Positions 22,847 through 34,587 of a stretch of 64,000 nt of DNA are shown here, in pieces. The translations under genes and the position numbers were made by a program. Location of the stretch: contig LATX02000211.1 of assembly GCA_001466705.2 (NCBI GenBank), forward strand, positions 124,001 through 188,000. Reading direction: 5' to 3'. Under the pieces are notes generated by a model. It did not search any database, was not told the DNA's origin, and saw only the letters and a list, made by a program, of their open reading frames with translations. Every line of letters begins with the position of its first letter. Position 1 is the first letter of the stretch. This DNA is from Moniliophthora roreri (Eukaryota; Basidiomycota; Agaricomycetes; Agaricales; Marasmiaceae).

Positions 22847-23838
22847 CCGATTCAGAAATAGTGTAAAATGAATAAAAGTAGGTCTTTTCTAGGTTCAACA
22901 TATTAGTGCTTCAACAACATCTCCATGAAGATGGTTCCACTGATCTGTAATAGTAAGGCCTCCCACAGAAAAGGCCCTCTCACTTGATACTGATGAAGCC
23001 ATGATTGGGAGTATATCCTGTGCAATTGATGTCCATGTTGAGCCAATATGCTTGCCATTTGCCTAGTTTCAATGTCAGCAAAGAAGATGATAATGCTGTA
23101 ATAAATGACATACATCACAAAAACTGACAAGCAGTTATAATGCTGATAGAATGGTAAGTAACAAGATACATACCTAATATAATGTCATGTAATGATTACA
23201 CCTTTTATAATAAGGCTACATGGTGTTGTAAGGCCCACAACACAAGGCAGTGCATTACAGAGATCACAATGGGTTGTAGGTGTTATAGCATGTTACTGGG
23301 CATTATATTGTGTTCCAGGCATTATATTGTGTTACAGGCAATATACTGCATTACAGGTGTTATATTGTGTTCTGAGCATTAAGTACTCTAGGCCATAACA
23401 ATAATAATATATTTAATTCTCAATGCAGATAGATAAAAAAAATCATATATTCACTCAATATATATATACACACATATGAGTATCACTAGCAGCTGTTATG
23501 CCTGTACCTCTCAGCCAAGACCACTCATATGAAGTATTGGTGTGGTCAACCCTGCATACATGTTCCTACCCTCATGTTCTACTTCCACTCTGCATCTCTA
23601 TACTTGCAGCACATTCTTTTGCAGCATGTTCCACAAAGTCCTCATGTAGATACATGTGCTAGCCTCATTGCTATAGCCTAGATAGTATATAAGATGCATG
23701 TACAGTACTTTGATATCTCAAGTAGAAGATTAATGTTGTTCTATGCAATCCCTTGTCTGAGCTCCTCTCATACTCCTTGTATGAGACTCTTCATCTTGTG
23801 TGATTCTTCGCCATAGGCAGTAGGGCTGTTGCTAATAG
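22847..23838. repeat. Identical second copy of 20846-21837, bounded by N characters
   Basis: The 992-bp block is repeated at an offset of 2001 bases. The first copy ends at the N at 21838 and the second begins after the N at 22846. Between them, 21839-22212 and 22214-22845 are short pieces (N at 22213) resembling about 20190-20845. The cluster looks like overlapping small contigs rather than a real array. It carries a second representation of the hAT fragment (22895-23062). Confidence 0.88.
22895..23062 (-). pseudogene. Second representation of the hAT transposase C-terminal fragment
   Basis: Identical to 20894-21061 at an offset of 2001 bases, within the duplicated contig-overlap block. Probably one physical copy. 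Confidence 0.7.
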
Positions 23839-25216
23839 CTTCAGTGAACACACCTGCATACAGTACTCCTCATACAACTCTCCTTAGTCATTTGGCCATA
23901 CTTCCTGTCCCTTCCACATAGTCCTAACAGCAGCATAGATATATATGCAACCCCAGAAACCACTACTACAATCCAAATAGCCAAACAAGGTGTCTAAAGA
24001 AAGAGATGAGTGAACACATTGCTAAAAATATTCAAAAGAGGTATGCTTACTGAAACATGTGTCACGCTAATGACTGAAGACCCTAAGACAGTGTCATTAG
24101 TAAGCTAGATGAAAGAGAGTGAAAAGAATGAACCTTTCATGGACTACACTTACACAGGTGTGGGCACTGATTATAACTTTCATGTTCAGGTGGGATGTGA
24201 GGTTTAAGGTGTTAGAACTGGGCTTGAAGTCATAAGAGTCTATGTTGTAAAATAAATTGTGAATGACATACTTTCTTTTAGATAGTCATTGACAGGTGTA
24301 TTTGGTGTTGGCATCAGAGTTGAGCAAGTTGCTGGCAGTGGTGAGGGCAATGATGTGGCACATAATGCTGGCAGTAATGTGTCAGACAGCATTGGTATTG
24401 TCAGTGGCATTGAGGGACATTGCCAAGGGTGGTGTTGGTGTTGAGATTGACATTGAGTGCATTAGTGGTGAGGGCAGTGACATGTCAGACAACATTGAGA
24501 ACATTGTTGAGGATATTGTTGGCATTGAGAATGTCATTGGCATTGTTGGTGGTGGCAATGATGGTGACTGAGATGACAGTGATGGGGATGACAGTGGTGG
24601 GGACAATAGCAGATGATAGTGAATGATAGTGGTGGTTAAGAAGAAAGAAGCAGAGTTGGAAAATTTGATAAGAGTTATATGAAGCTTCCAAATGGTAAGT
24701 GAGCCAGTCACTATCTTGTCAATCCAGTATGCAGTGGTGGCAAAATAAGCATCATTATTCTCAGCATCCCATGCATCACATGTGAGAGAGATCTGCCTAG
24801 TACAATGTTTTGACTATAATTCTGGCATTAGTAATAATGTTTGAGGCCGGTGAGCAGCACAGCCTGCTCCTGCTTCACTATTTGGTAGTCTGACATAAAT
24901 CCATATTAAAAAAATTAAAATTAAGAAAATAAATGTTATGTTGGAACCCAAGACCAATAATGAATGTCTACCAATACGTTTGCATGGGGAGGGATCATGC
25001 ATGAGTGACACTCAACGGAGTCTGAAAAGAGCTATGTTCAGATAGACAGGGTTTACAGCCAGTGGCAGTGGGCATGAGACTCACGATACCTAGGCGAATG
25101 AGTCCTGATGGCCCAATTAGTACCCTGATTTACCACTTCTTCCTGGGAATATTATTTATATTTTTGTAAGATCTTTCATTAAAGTAAGATGAAATTATTT
25201 ATATGTTCATGTTTAT
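23839..25216. other. AT-rich region with a GACATTG-type low-complexity patch
   Basis: About 24260-24640 is a degenerate low-complexity array built from GGCATTG, GACATTG and GTGGTG words. It keeps frames open on both strands without coding for anything recognisable. The remainder is repeat-like and I see no gene. Confidence 0.55.
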
Positions 25217-26263
25217 TTAGGCATATGCAATAAATTTACAGGGGGTAAGGACTGTGATGGTAGCATATCTGGAGTCTGCTAGTTGTGCTAGCAGGGTTTG
25301 ATCTGCTTGGATGTAGAATAGATGCAAGCACTGTAAACGGGGCCAAGGAGTGTAGGTGTCAAAATCATAGTGATGAAATGAGATGAGTTTGGAAATGAGA
25401 GCATTGGCATTGGGAATCACAAGGCATAAATGATGAACGGTCACTAGAGCAGGACAGTGCAAGTAACTGCAAAGAGCAGTGTCTGTTATTAGGGCATCTT
25501 TGACTTTCAGGGTCATGCACTTGATTTGACAGGCTGCCACTTGAAAGAAATCCAACAAATCGACAGTGTAATCCTGTGGAGATCTGATGTCAATGCAAGT
25601 CAGGAGAGGGCATCGAAGCTGTGCCAGCAACACAATGTGCATGGCATGACAGAAATTGCCAGATATCTGAAGAAAGGGTAAGAGGTGAGTTACAGGCAAG
25701 ATGGAAGCAAGAACGGTTTCCCTTTCAATTGTTGGCCAGAATAACTCTCCAAAAGAGACATGAAGTTTCCCTAAAGCAGATAGTGCGCCATTGAAAGTGG
25801 ACAAGAACTGATCCAAGGATGGGAGGCTTGCTTCTTCTACCATCAAGAAGAGCAACATGAGACAACACTTCGAATGTTGGAGAAAAACAACAAAGTCGTT
25901 GAGGTCAATGCCTGCATTCCCAATGTCCAGTTTCATTAGGGAGGGCATGCAAAAGTGCTTAAGCACAGTCCCCATAGAGGTCCAGCTGCCTGTTACTTCC
26001 ACTGAGGCTGTGGCTGGAAGGATGACTTGTTGCAAAGGCTCTGTAAAGGCACTCAATAGCTGACAATCCTTGAGTATGATGGTGTGCAAGTTTGAACAAT
26101 GCCTAAGAATGTCTAGTGATTCATTCAATATCACCAGGATGGTCTTCAACACTGTAAATAATTGCCACACTTTGGTCAAACCTGTCAGAGCCTTCGATAA
26201 TTTTGCCCAAATATAATGATTATAATTTTCTATAGACGACTCGACTAAATATGGAACAATGTG
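25217..26263 (-). pseudogene. F-box/LRR-like protein, C-terminal exon, no start found
   Basis: The frame is open from about 26263 to a stop at 25217, roughly 348 codons. It has regularly spaced hydrophobic segments (HCSNLHTIILKDCQLL, MPSLMKLDIGNAG, CPLLTCIDIRS, WPRLQCLHLFYI) typical of the irregular leucine-rich repeats of Agaricomycete F-box-like proteins. In SCF complexes such proteins would pick substrates for ubiquitination. No in-frame ATG precedes the repeats. A possible upstream piece lies near 26430-26480 (IPIDILNLDQLNKIIS), resembling a degenerate F-box. It could be an exon of a live gene, but its position between transposons and the missing start make a relic more likely. The 5' edge is shared with a repeat at about 50000-50110. 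Confidence 0.5.
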
Positions 26264-27159
26264 GCTAGACTGTGCACTGGGAATCTACCTGCCTCTACCT
26301 GCCTTGATCTCAGGTTCACTGTCAAACATGGGCTATGTCCAACAGCATTGGTGGTAGCACTGTGAGCAAGGCAGACTATAGCGACATCGACATTTGTTGG
26401 GCTTCTTGAATTATAGTTTCAGCTTGGGTTTACAGTGTATATGAAGTGACTTGATATGATTTTGTTCAGTTGGTCGAGGTTGAGAATGTCAATAGGTATA
26501 TCGATGGCCTCGCACGATACTCATTATTTGAGCAAGCTCTGGAATTTCAAAGCAGGTGATCATAGGAAGTATGTGTATCACAAGCTTGTCATTTGAGTGA
26601 TGTTCGTGCTGGGTGCGACCTTGTCAGGTGCAGTTATATCCATTCCAGACCAACAAGACACCAAATCCAGTATCCCGACACCCTGCCTCATCTAGCCTCC
26701 CCTCTGGATACTTTACTCTTTGTACTTCGTTATCCTCATATGGCTTCGGGGTATCTCATCGAAACTACTGTCCAATGCTACTTTCAATAGTGTTTGTGAC
26801 CGATTGGGGCTTGTACTATGGTATTGATGGTGAAAACAGTGGACGATTCGAGCTGTCCATAGGGTAGACTCATATTGCCCAGGTCAGGTATAGCCACCCA
26901 ATAGCAGAGTACAGGGTAATTCTGAAGGCAATTTGAATTCTTCACTGGTATTTCTTGACGTGGTATACCTAGCAAATAGGCAGATTCTATAAGGAATCCT
27001 AGCTCAGCATTGAAGTATTAGAATGAGAAGATCATAAACAAACCAGCGAGAAACTGTTAGTCTCGAAACCCCAAGATCTGTGACACTTCTATGTTCAAAC
27101 CAAGTTGATACTTGAATGCCTCTGTAGAAGGTGATTAGTGAAATTTGGTGGACGGCTCA
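26264..27159. other. Region between the F-box-like exon and Ty3 element 1
   Basis: Possible F-box-like 5' pieces on the minus strand near 26380-26600; otherwise no supported gene. The last five bases, GCTCA (27155-27159), are the left target duplication of element 1. Confidence 0.5.
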
Positions 27160-27594
27160 TGTTACATTTCTTTTCCTTTTTCTACTATGCTTCTCATTCT
27201 ATCAGACATATACACATTCCCAGCTCCCCTCTTCTTCTCCATATGCTTCTACTGTCATCGGACTCATACACCTTCCCAGTCCCCCTTTTGCTTATCTTTT
27301 TGTATTACTCATATCCCGACGCATTCAGGAAATCTTATTTAATCACCAGACTTATCGCTCTTATGTATGTAGCAAGTAGTAGAGCAACTGTAATGTATTT
27401 AAGCACCCAAGCTGAGACTTAGAGTCTCCAGCTTGACCTGGTTTATATTATCTTGTGTCAATGCCATGATTGAAGGACTTCTGAACTTCAGCAACTGCTG
27501 AACGAACTCAAACTTGAACCTAGGCAACTACTTGAACAGAGGTGACACTTCGCTAAAGTGGTTGAGTTGACGTTGCTGTGCAAGTAACGTAACA
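27160..27594 (+). repeat. 5' LTR of element 1
   Basis: 435 bp, TGTTACATTTC... to ...CAAGTAACGTAACA. It differs from the 3' LTR at ten dinucleotide sites, every one interpretable as an original CpG. Confidence 0.95.
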
Positions 27595-28331
27595 TAAGGT
27601 CAAGCTCTTCAACTGCTGACCTATCTAGGTTTAGGCATCACTAAGGAGCGACAAGACGCCACCACAGACAGAACAACAGTTGGAACGAGACATCGCCGAA
27701 GTGGAGGCGTGCCGGCGTGGGTTACCAACCCAATCCATATTGAATCCTGGTGGACAAGCAGTTCCGCCTTTAACGAGAGCATCGCGCAGAGAACTCCTGA
27801 CCCCCTTGCACTTGCCATTGCCAACGAGTCAGCCACTGACTGAGACACCTGAAGAAGACCCAGAAACAAGGAGAACCTTGACCCCATCATTCACTCCAAT
27901 TGGATCGAGACCGATCAGATTCGAAGAGAGATCCTCACCGAGTACACCGAAGCTGCCAGAATTGGATACATTGAACACCTCTGTGAACTCGCCGGAGGAG
28001 TTAGACCGATTTCAACGATTATTACAAGGATTAAAAAACAGCTCCAGATTGCCGAAGATACAACTTGAGACAATGGCAGAAGACAAGAAGCCGTCAGGAA
28101 GCAGACCCAAGAAGGAGGAACCAAAGATCGAAGAGGCGGTCATTGGTTCCGCAATGCCAGTACAGGTGGTGTCAGCAGTGAAAGAGGTGAAAGCTGCTTT
28201 ACCAAGGGCCTTTACAGGAACATGGAAGGATGCCAAGAAGTTCTTACATGAAGTGTTAATCTATATAGCACTTAACCCAAAGGCATTTCCCGACGATAGA
28301 TCGAAGAAGCTGTTCCTTCTCTCATACATGA

Positions 28332-28964
28332 TGTTACGTTACTTGCACAGCAACGACAACAACTCAACAACCACTATGATGTAGCGGCGCTAAGTTGACT
28401 AAAGGATCAAGTTCGAGTTTGAGATCTCTAGCTTCTGCTAAAGTTCTGAGAGGTCGGTCGATATGAGCAAGAGTTCCAAAGGATTAACCAGGTCAAGCTG
28501 AGGTAGCTTAGACCTGTAAACTACCTACTTATACAACGATTGTAGCTACTACTTTGCATACAAACTGCAAGGTCGACATCATTTGTTTAGTAAATAGTAT
28601 GTGCCTTTGACGACATAGCAAAATGAGAGTATGACATCAGAAGTGATGTCGAGGAAGTGAAAATAAATATGATGATACAATAAGCGATGTCAGAAGTGAC
28701 ATCACATCATAGATAGAAAGAGAGAGAAACGAATAGAATAACAATATCATACTGACATCATAAATGACGTAGTAATGATGTCTTAAATAGGAAGGTAGGC
28801 ATGAAGTCAGAAAAGGGAACTGGGAATGTGTATGTGTCCAGATGTTAATGAGAAGCATAGGTAAGAAGAGAAAACTAGCGCTTTGTAGCGCTAAAGTGTC
28901 AAAGCAAGAGATAGAAGAAAAGAAAAGAAAAGAAAAGATTGTCTGTTCTCGTGCAACTGTAACA
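28332..28964 (-). mobile_element. Solo LTR of a related Ty3/gypsy family nested in gag
   Basis: 633 bp beginning TGTTAC and ending GTAACA, with perfect target duplications CATGA (28327-28331 and 28965-28969). Its start matches the reverse complement of the element 1 LTR end, and its body matches the LTR of element 2 (50923-51388), so it lies in reverse orientation. It probably formed by recombination between the two LTRs of a full insertion. Internal palindromes of the TGACATCA type lie at 28633-28650 and 28686-28703. Confidence 0.9.
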
Positions 28965-29663
28965 CATGACCAATGGACTGGAAGAGTTCTGGAAGAATGA
29001 CAAAACCAACCTTCTACTCATGTTCGACCCCGAGGCCGAGAAAGTTACATGGTTGGAGTTTATAGATGACTTTAGGACTTCCTTTGAGCCCCTTGATCCG
29101 GCTCTAAAGGCGCAATTGGAGCTCAAGGACTTAAGGATGAAGGACAGGGCAGACGAATATACATATCAATTCACCTACCTTGCAAAACAGACAGGATACA
29201 ATGACACCGCCCAGATTGTAGCTTTCAAATGAGGGTTACCCAGGAGTTTGGTGCTCAAGATCATGACAAGGCCAGAAGGCGCTCCCACTATGATCAAGGA
29301 CTGGATGAACGCTGCTATACTATTCAATGAGAGCTATAAGCAGGCACAAGAATATGGGAAGACATGGGACGAAGAACATGGAGGAAAGAAGCCTCAAAGG
29401 AACTTTTGAAAGAAGGAAGAAGTCACCATCAAGCAGATCGTTGACGTCGATTGAAAGGAATACATGGCAAAAGGATTATGCTTTAGATGTGGGCGAAATG
29501 GACATCACATCAGGGACTGTCCAGACATGCCGAAAAGAGAAGAGAAGAAGCCAGAGGAGCCAAAGAAACTTTCGAAGGAAGATAGGTTTGCCAAAATTAG
29601 GGCACTGGTGAACGAACAAATGGAGGAGGAAAAGAACCTTCTTCTCAATCTGATGGAACAGGA

Positions 29664-29670
29664 GGGTTTT
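29664..29670 (+). promoter_or_regulatory. Putative -1 ribosomal frameshift site (GGGTTTT) between gag and pol
   Basis: In the gag frame the codons read GAG GGT TTT TGA, so G GGT TTT is a canonical X XXY YYZ slippery heptamer directly before the gag stop. A -1 slip enters the pol frame, which is the frame of protease, RT and all later domains. The same heptamer and stop occur in element 2 (57116-57122, minus strand). Confidence 0.7.
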
Positions 29671-29672
29671 TG

Positions 29673-32600
29673 AAACGGCGGAAGAGGACGATGTCTCCAC
29701 TGCTGATAACTATCTCACACTTTGTACTAGCTAAAATGGATTGAAATTCTATGCACATTCCTCTCCAGTACAAAGTGGGAACAAAAATCATCGAAACCAA
29801 GGCATTATTAGATTCAGGGGCAGGGGGGCGATTCATAAGCACAGTGTTAGCACAGACATTAGGAAAAAAATGGATCCAATTACCAGAGAGGATCAGAGTT
29901 TTCAACATTGATGGAACGGCCAACAAAACGGCATAGATAACACATGTGGTAGAGTTGGAATTTTGGATTGCCAGAAAGGAGTTCAGGGAAAACCTCATGA
30001 TATCAGGTATCAGAGACGAGGAAATGATCCTAGGACTCCCATGGTTATGATATCACAACCCTACAATCAACTGGGAAACAGGAGGAATCCGATTTCCGCC
30101 GCGAAGGAGAATCCAGATCAAGAGATTCAGGGGGATCTTGGACAATATTGAACCAGAGGTCCTCATAGGAGCAAAGATCACTACTTCTCAGGAAATGGCC
30201 CACCAACAACAAGAGGTGAAGAGAGACATCAATGAACTCATCCCCAAATACCTGCTGGGATATCGAGATCGTTTTGAGAAAGGGAAAGCTGAATGGTTTC
30301 CACCTGCCCGGACCTATGATCACACAATTGATCTCAAACTGGATTTCATGCCGAGGAACTGTAAACTGTACCCGTTAAGCCCAGCAGAACAGGCAGAACA
30401 GGACAAATTCCTCGAAGAGAACTTACGGAAAGGATACATCCACAAATCGAAATCGCCAATGGCATCCCCTTTCTTCTTTGTAGCAAAGAAGGAGAAGGGA
30501 GCATTGCAGCCGACTCAGGATTATAGAGAACTCAACAAAGGAACAGTGAAGAATGCCTACCCCTTGCTGCTAATATCGGAGCTTGACAAACTAAAAGGAG
30601 CAACGATGTTTACAAAACTCGACCTTTGAAACAGTTACAATAACGTTAGGATAAAGGATGGAGATCAATGGAAAGCCGCCTTCAAAACTAATAGAGGACT
30701 CTTCGAACCAATGGTCATGTTTTTTGGATTGAGCAACTCCCCAGCTACCTTTCAAGCCTTTATGAACGATATCCTTTCTGATTTCATTGATGAAGGATGG
30801 TGTGTAGTCTATATGGGTGACATCCTCCTTTTCTCCAGAGACCAAACTGAACACAGGGAACGAATGGAACGATTGATGTGTTGCCTCAAGAAGCACGATC
30901 TGTTCCTCAAACCGGAGAAATGCGAGTTTGACATAATGGAAGTAGTATTTTTAGGAATGGTCATCCGACCTGGCTATATCGCGATGGACCCTGTGAAGCT
31001 AGTGGGAATAGCGGAATGGGAGCCTCCACAGACAGTAAAAGGAGTATGCGCCTTCTTGGGATTCGGGAACTTTTATAGGAAGTTCATAGGGAAATACACA
31101 CAGATAACAAGACCATTGAATGACCTATTGCAAAAAAACTGGAAATTTGAGTGGACCAAGGAGTGTCAGATAGCTTTCAACCTCCTTAAGGCAAAATTCC
31201 TTTCAGAACCGATACTCGTCATGCCAGACATCAACAAACCCTTCATCATAGAAGCCGATGCCTCTAAATGGGCCATAGGCGCTGTTCTCAGGCAGAAAGG
31301 AACAGATGGCGAATGGCACCCATGTGGCTACCTGTCAAAATCCCTGTCACCTACAGAACGGAACTATGAGATTTATGATCGCAAACTTCTGGCCATTTAT
31401 CGAGCATTGATGGAATGGCGACATTATCTCATGGGAGGGAAGTTCAAGATTGTGATCTTATCGGATCACAAGAATTTAACATATTTTCAGACAGCACAAA
31501 AGCTGAACAGACAACAAGCCAGATGGAGTCTTTTCTTATCAGAATTTGATCTGGGACTGGTACACGTTTCTGGGAAATCGATTACTCAGGCTGATGCCTT
31601 ATCTCAGAGGAGTAATGAACAAGATGATGTGGACACCGATAATGAGAATATTATTGCATTACCAGATCAACTGTTCATCAAAGGGATTGATCTGGGAATG
31701 AAGAACGACATTGTAGAACGGTTGGGCCCAGATGACTTTCATAAGTTGGCCTTGGAGCAGTTATTGCAACAAGGCATGCCGCCAATCAAGTCTGCATTAT
31801 CAGATTGGAAGATTGAAGATGGGTTGCTCTTCTTTCAAAACCGAGTTTACGTCCCGAATGACACCGACCTCTGCCGACGCATGGTACAGGCCATACACGA
31901 GACACCAGGTGTGGGACATCCAGGACAATAGAACACTGTTGAACAGGTACAGAGAGATTTCTAGTGGCCAGGAATGGCCAAGTTCATCAGAAGCTTCGTT
32001 GATGGCTGTGTTGTGTGTCAACAATCGAAAATCAACACTCATCCCACTAAAACGCCCATACAACCAATGAAGCTGACACCAAACTCATTCCCGTTCTAGG
32101 TCTGCACGATGGACCTCATTACGGACTTACCTGAATGTGATGGGATGGATTCTATTCTAGTCGTGGTGGACCACTCATCTATGAAGGGGGTAATTTTTAC
32201 TCCATGCACCAAAACAACAGACACCATGAAAATAGCGGAATTATTGATCCAACATCTTTACAAAAGGTTCAGATTACCGGACCACATCATATCAGATCGA
32301 GACCCTAGATTTGCTGCAGAAGTGTTTCAGGAAATGGGAAAACAGCTGTCCATCAGACATTCGATAAGCACGGTGTTCCACCCGCAAACAGACGGAGAAA
32401 CTGAGTGAGTAAACCAAGAAATCAAAGTGTACCTTAGGGCATTCTGCTCAAAGGAACAGACCCAATGGAAGGAGTATCTTCTCTTAGCAGAGTTTGCACA
32501 CAATAATCAAACTCACTCCGTCCTCAAGAAATCTCCATTCTTCATGATGATGGGATATCACCCTCGTCTGCTTCCAACAATATTCAAAAAAACAACAATT

Positions 32601-33170
32601 CCTTCAGTAGAAGAACGACTCCAAGAACTAAAAAGGATTAGAGAAGAGACTATGAGCCTGCTGGAGTTGGCAAGACAACAGATGATACGAAGAGAAAAAC
32701 AGAAGTTAGATACATTCAAGGAAGGACAGAAAGTCTGGTTAGAAGCGAAGAATCTGGCTATAGGATACCCATCGAAGAAATTAGCTCCGAAAAGAGAAGG
32801 GCCATTCAAAGTCCTCAAGGTTCTAGGACCGGTGACGTATAGGCTGGACCTGCTACATCAATAGAAAATTCATCCTGTCTTCCATGCAGCCCTTCTATCC
32901 CCGTTCAAGGAAACCAAAGCCCATGGACCAAGCTTCACAGAACCACCCCTGGATCTTATAGAAGGGTTTGAAGAATATGAGGTGGAAGCGGTTGTAGGGC
33001 ATAGACCGAAGAAACAACCACGGGAATTCCTGGTTTCGTACACCGGGTACGACTCGTCTCATAACCAATGGATCCGAATGGAGGGAATGGTGAACTATCT
33101 AGACCTCCTCAAAGAATATATAAAGAGACATCAAGTAAAACCCAAAGACCCCATCCCCACTTCAGATTAA
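29673..33170 (+). pseudogene. pol: pol of element 1: protease, RT, RNase H, integrase, chromodomain
   Basis: The reading frame is constant throughout. The protease has ALLDSGAGGRFIS (about 29800). RT spans about 30340-30990 with [18 protein letters not shown] and FGLSNSPATFQAFMND; the catalytic box is YMGD (30810-30821) instead of YxDD. RNase H is at about 31235-31610 (IIEADASKWAIGAVL, ILSDHKNLTYF). Integrase follows with MDLITDLP, SDRDPRFAAE and HPQTDGETE supplying the D,D,E residues (about 32109-32405). The C-terminal chromodomain (about 32970-33150, VSYTGYDSSHNQWI) would steer insertion to chromatin. In-frame stops near 29736, 29937, 30048, 30627, 31929, 31962, 32097, 32406 and 32862 mostly sit at expected Arg or Trp codons. 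It is dead. Confidence 0.92.
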
Positions 33171-33172
33171 CC

Positions 33173-34333
33173 ATGTCCAATGCAACCACCACTGCCTCTT
33201 CCTCTTCTGCTTCTAGCAGCCAGTCAGCCCAAGTCCAGAGCCCTGTTCCTACTGTGTCAGGGGAAGGATGATATGGAGAAAACATCACCTACCCGAACGG
33301 ACTCAAGCCCAACCCCTACCAACTTCTGCACCTCTTTAATTCCGAACAGTATGATGACCAGATCCGAGCTGCCGCTGATCAGCACAACTGATTGGAACCC
33401 TGTGTCAAAAGCCTGTTTTTCCTCAGGACCCAATGAAAGCTTTTTGAAAGAATCATTGAAAGCTGCAGTCTCGAGATTGTGAACCAGGTGATGTACGCCT
33501 GCAATTATCAGCTGGGGCTCGCTGGTCCCATTATGGTACCGTCTATATTCCCGTATCACCCCCACTTGTCCATATCTCCTCCCGCAGATCCCAGAGAAAT
33601 GTCAGAATACCCTGATCCCCTCTCCTTCAGCCTCCTCGACCAACTCGGACAACGAACTGACGGGAACAGATATCCCCGTCCCAACATCAACGACAGTCGG
33701 AGTCTCATCTCCCAACTTACTTCTGAACCCATGGACAATGAAGCCCGACTCCCCACCGTTGCCCATCCCTCCTCCGAACCCAAAGACACCCTCATTTATC
33801 CTGACCCCACTCCCGATCCCGACGTCAAACCTAAGATCGAGTCAGTCGATCCCGTCAGTTCACCCCAACCCGGACCTTCGACCTCCATTGACTCCCGAAG
33901 TCTTCAGACGCCTGAAGCCTCAGTTCCACCAGAAGGTCAAACACATTCCCGTGGTTGGAGGGGAGGTTGCACCTGAGGAATTAGAGGTCGAGGTCGAGGT
34001 CGAGGAACAGGAGAATTGAATCCCCAAAAAAGACGACGCCCTACCAATGCTCAGCTTGAGAAGTCCGACTCTGGCCCCGACCCTGATGATGCAGCTCGTC
34101 GACTGCGTCTCTGCCCTTTGTGCAGACTGGAACGCCATTTCGCCCGATATTGCCCACAGTACATGTGTCGTAGATGCTTCAAGACTCAACCTGGACATAC
34201 ATCTAGCCACTGCCCTGAACAACAAAGGTCTCGCCACATTGCACACCGAGGGACTGATTCGAGTGCAGACTCTTTGCCAGATGATTGCTATTATGACGAT
34301 GAGCCCTATGAAAATCTCAGAGGAGAATGCTGA
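33173..34333 (+). pseudogene. ORF3 of element 1: gag-like protein with double zinc knuckle after pol
   Basis: Begins with ATG three bases after the pol stop and stays in one frame to 34333, about 387 codons, interrupted by TGA at 33269, 33389, 33434 and 33974. It has a Ser/Thr-rich start, a conserved block (LLHLFNSEQYDDQ ... LAGPIMVP), a Pro-rich middle (about 33570-33930), an Arg-Gly repeat (RGRGRGRG, about 33985) and basic QKRRRP. Two CCHC fingers follow (CPLCRLERHFARYC, then CRRCFKTQPGHTSSHC, about 34112-34212), then an acidic tail. This is an RNA-binding, nucleocapsid-like layout but 3' of pol. The same ORF occurs in element 2, so it belongs to the family. Function unknown. Another frame also stays open across the fingers. 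Confidence 0.75.
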
Positions 34334-34587
34334 AACTTTGGTCAAAGGGTATGACAGGAACGCTCAGTTGTTATCCATAGGAGCGGATCCTCAGAAGGCG
34401 AGGTTCCTGTCTGTTGAAGAATGGGAAGCTATGAGTTGGCAGCTGACTTTCAATGTCCTGGCTACGCTGAGATTGGGGACTGTAGACAAGATGCCGGATA
34501 CATCATATGATTATGACACGGAGTTGTACGGAGACAGAGAGTCATAGACTTTGGCAATGCAGAGTTTGCCCCTTGTTGAGGGGGTAA

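Larger units (their letters stand above)
27680..29673 (+). pseudogene. gag: gag of element 1, split by a solo LTR
   Basis: Gag makes the particle and binds RNA. The N-terminal part (27680-28331) is Pro/Ser-rich and then helical (ALPRAFTGTWKDAKKFLHEV). After the nested LTR the frame resumes at 28966-28970 with capsid-like sequence (WLEFIDDFRTSFEPLDPA, ADEYTYQFTYLAKQTGY). The nucleocapsid knuckle CFRCGRNGHHIRDC (CX2CX4HX4C) lies at about 29476-29517. Removing the solo LTR plus one target duplication (638 bp) restores the original frame exactly. TGA codons at 29230 and near 29407 and 29452 sit where Arg (CGA) is expected. The natural gag stop is TGA at 29671-29673. Confidence 0.88.

Noticed and set aside
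24296..24711. Overlapping open frames on both strands rich in Gly, Val, Ile or Ser/Pro
   Set aside because: They are produced by the GACATTG/GTGGTG low-complexity array; all frames stay open because stops are excluded by the repeat, not by coding.
27131..27422. Hydrophobic frames at 27131-27422 and their twins at 34551-34850
   Set aside because: They lie inside or across the LTRs of element 1 and reflect the T/C-rich U3 sequence.
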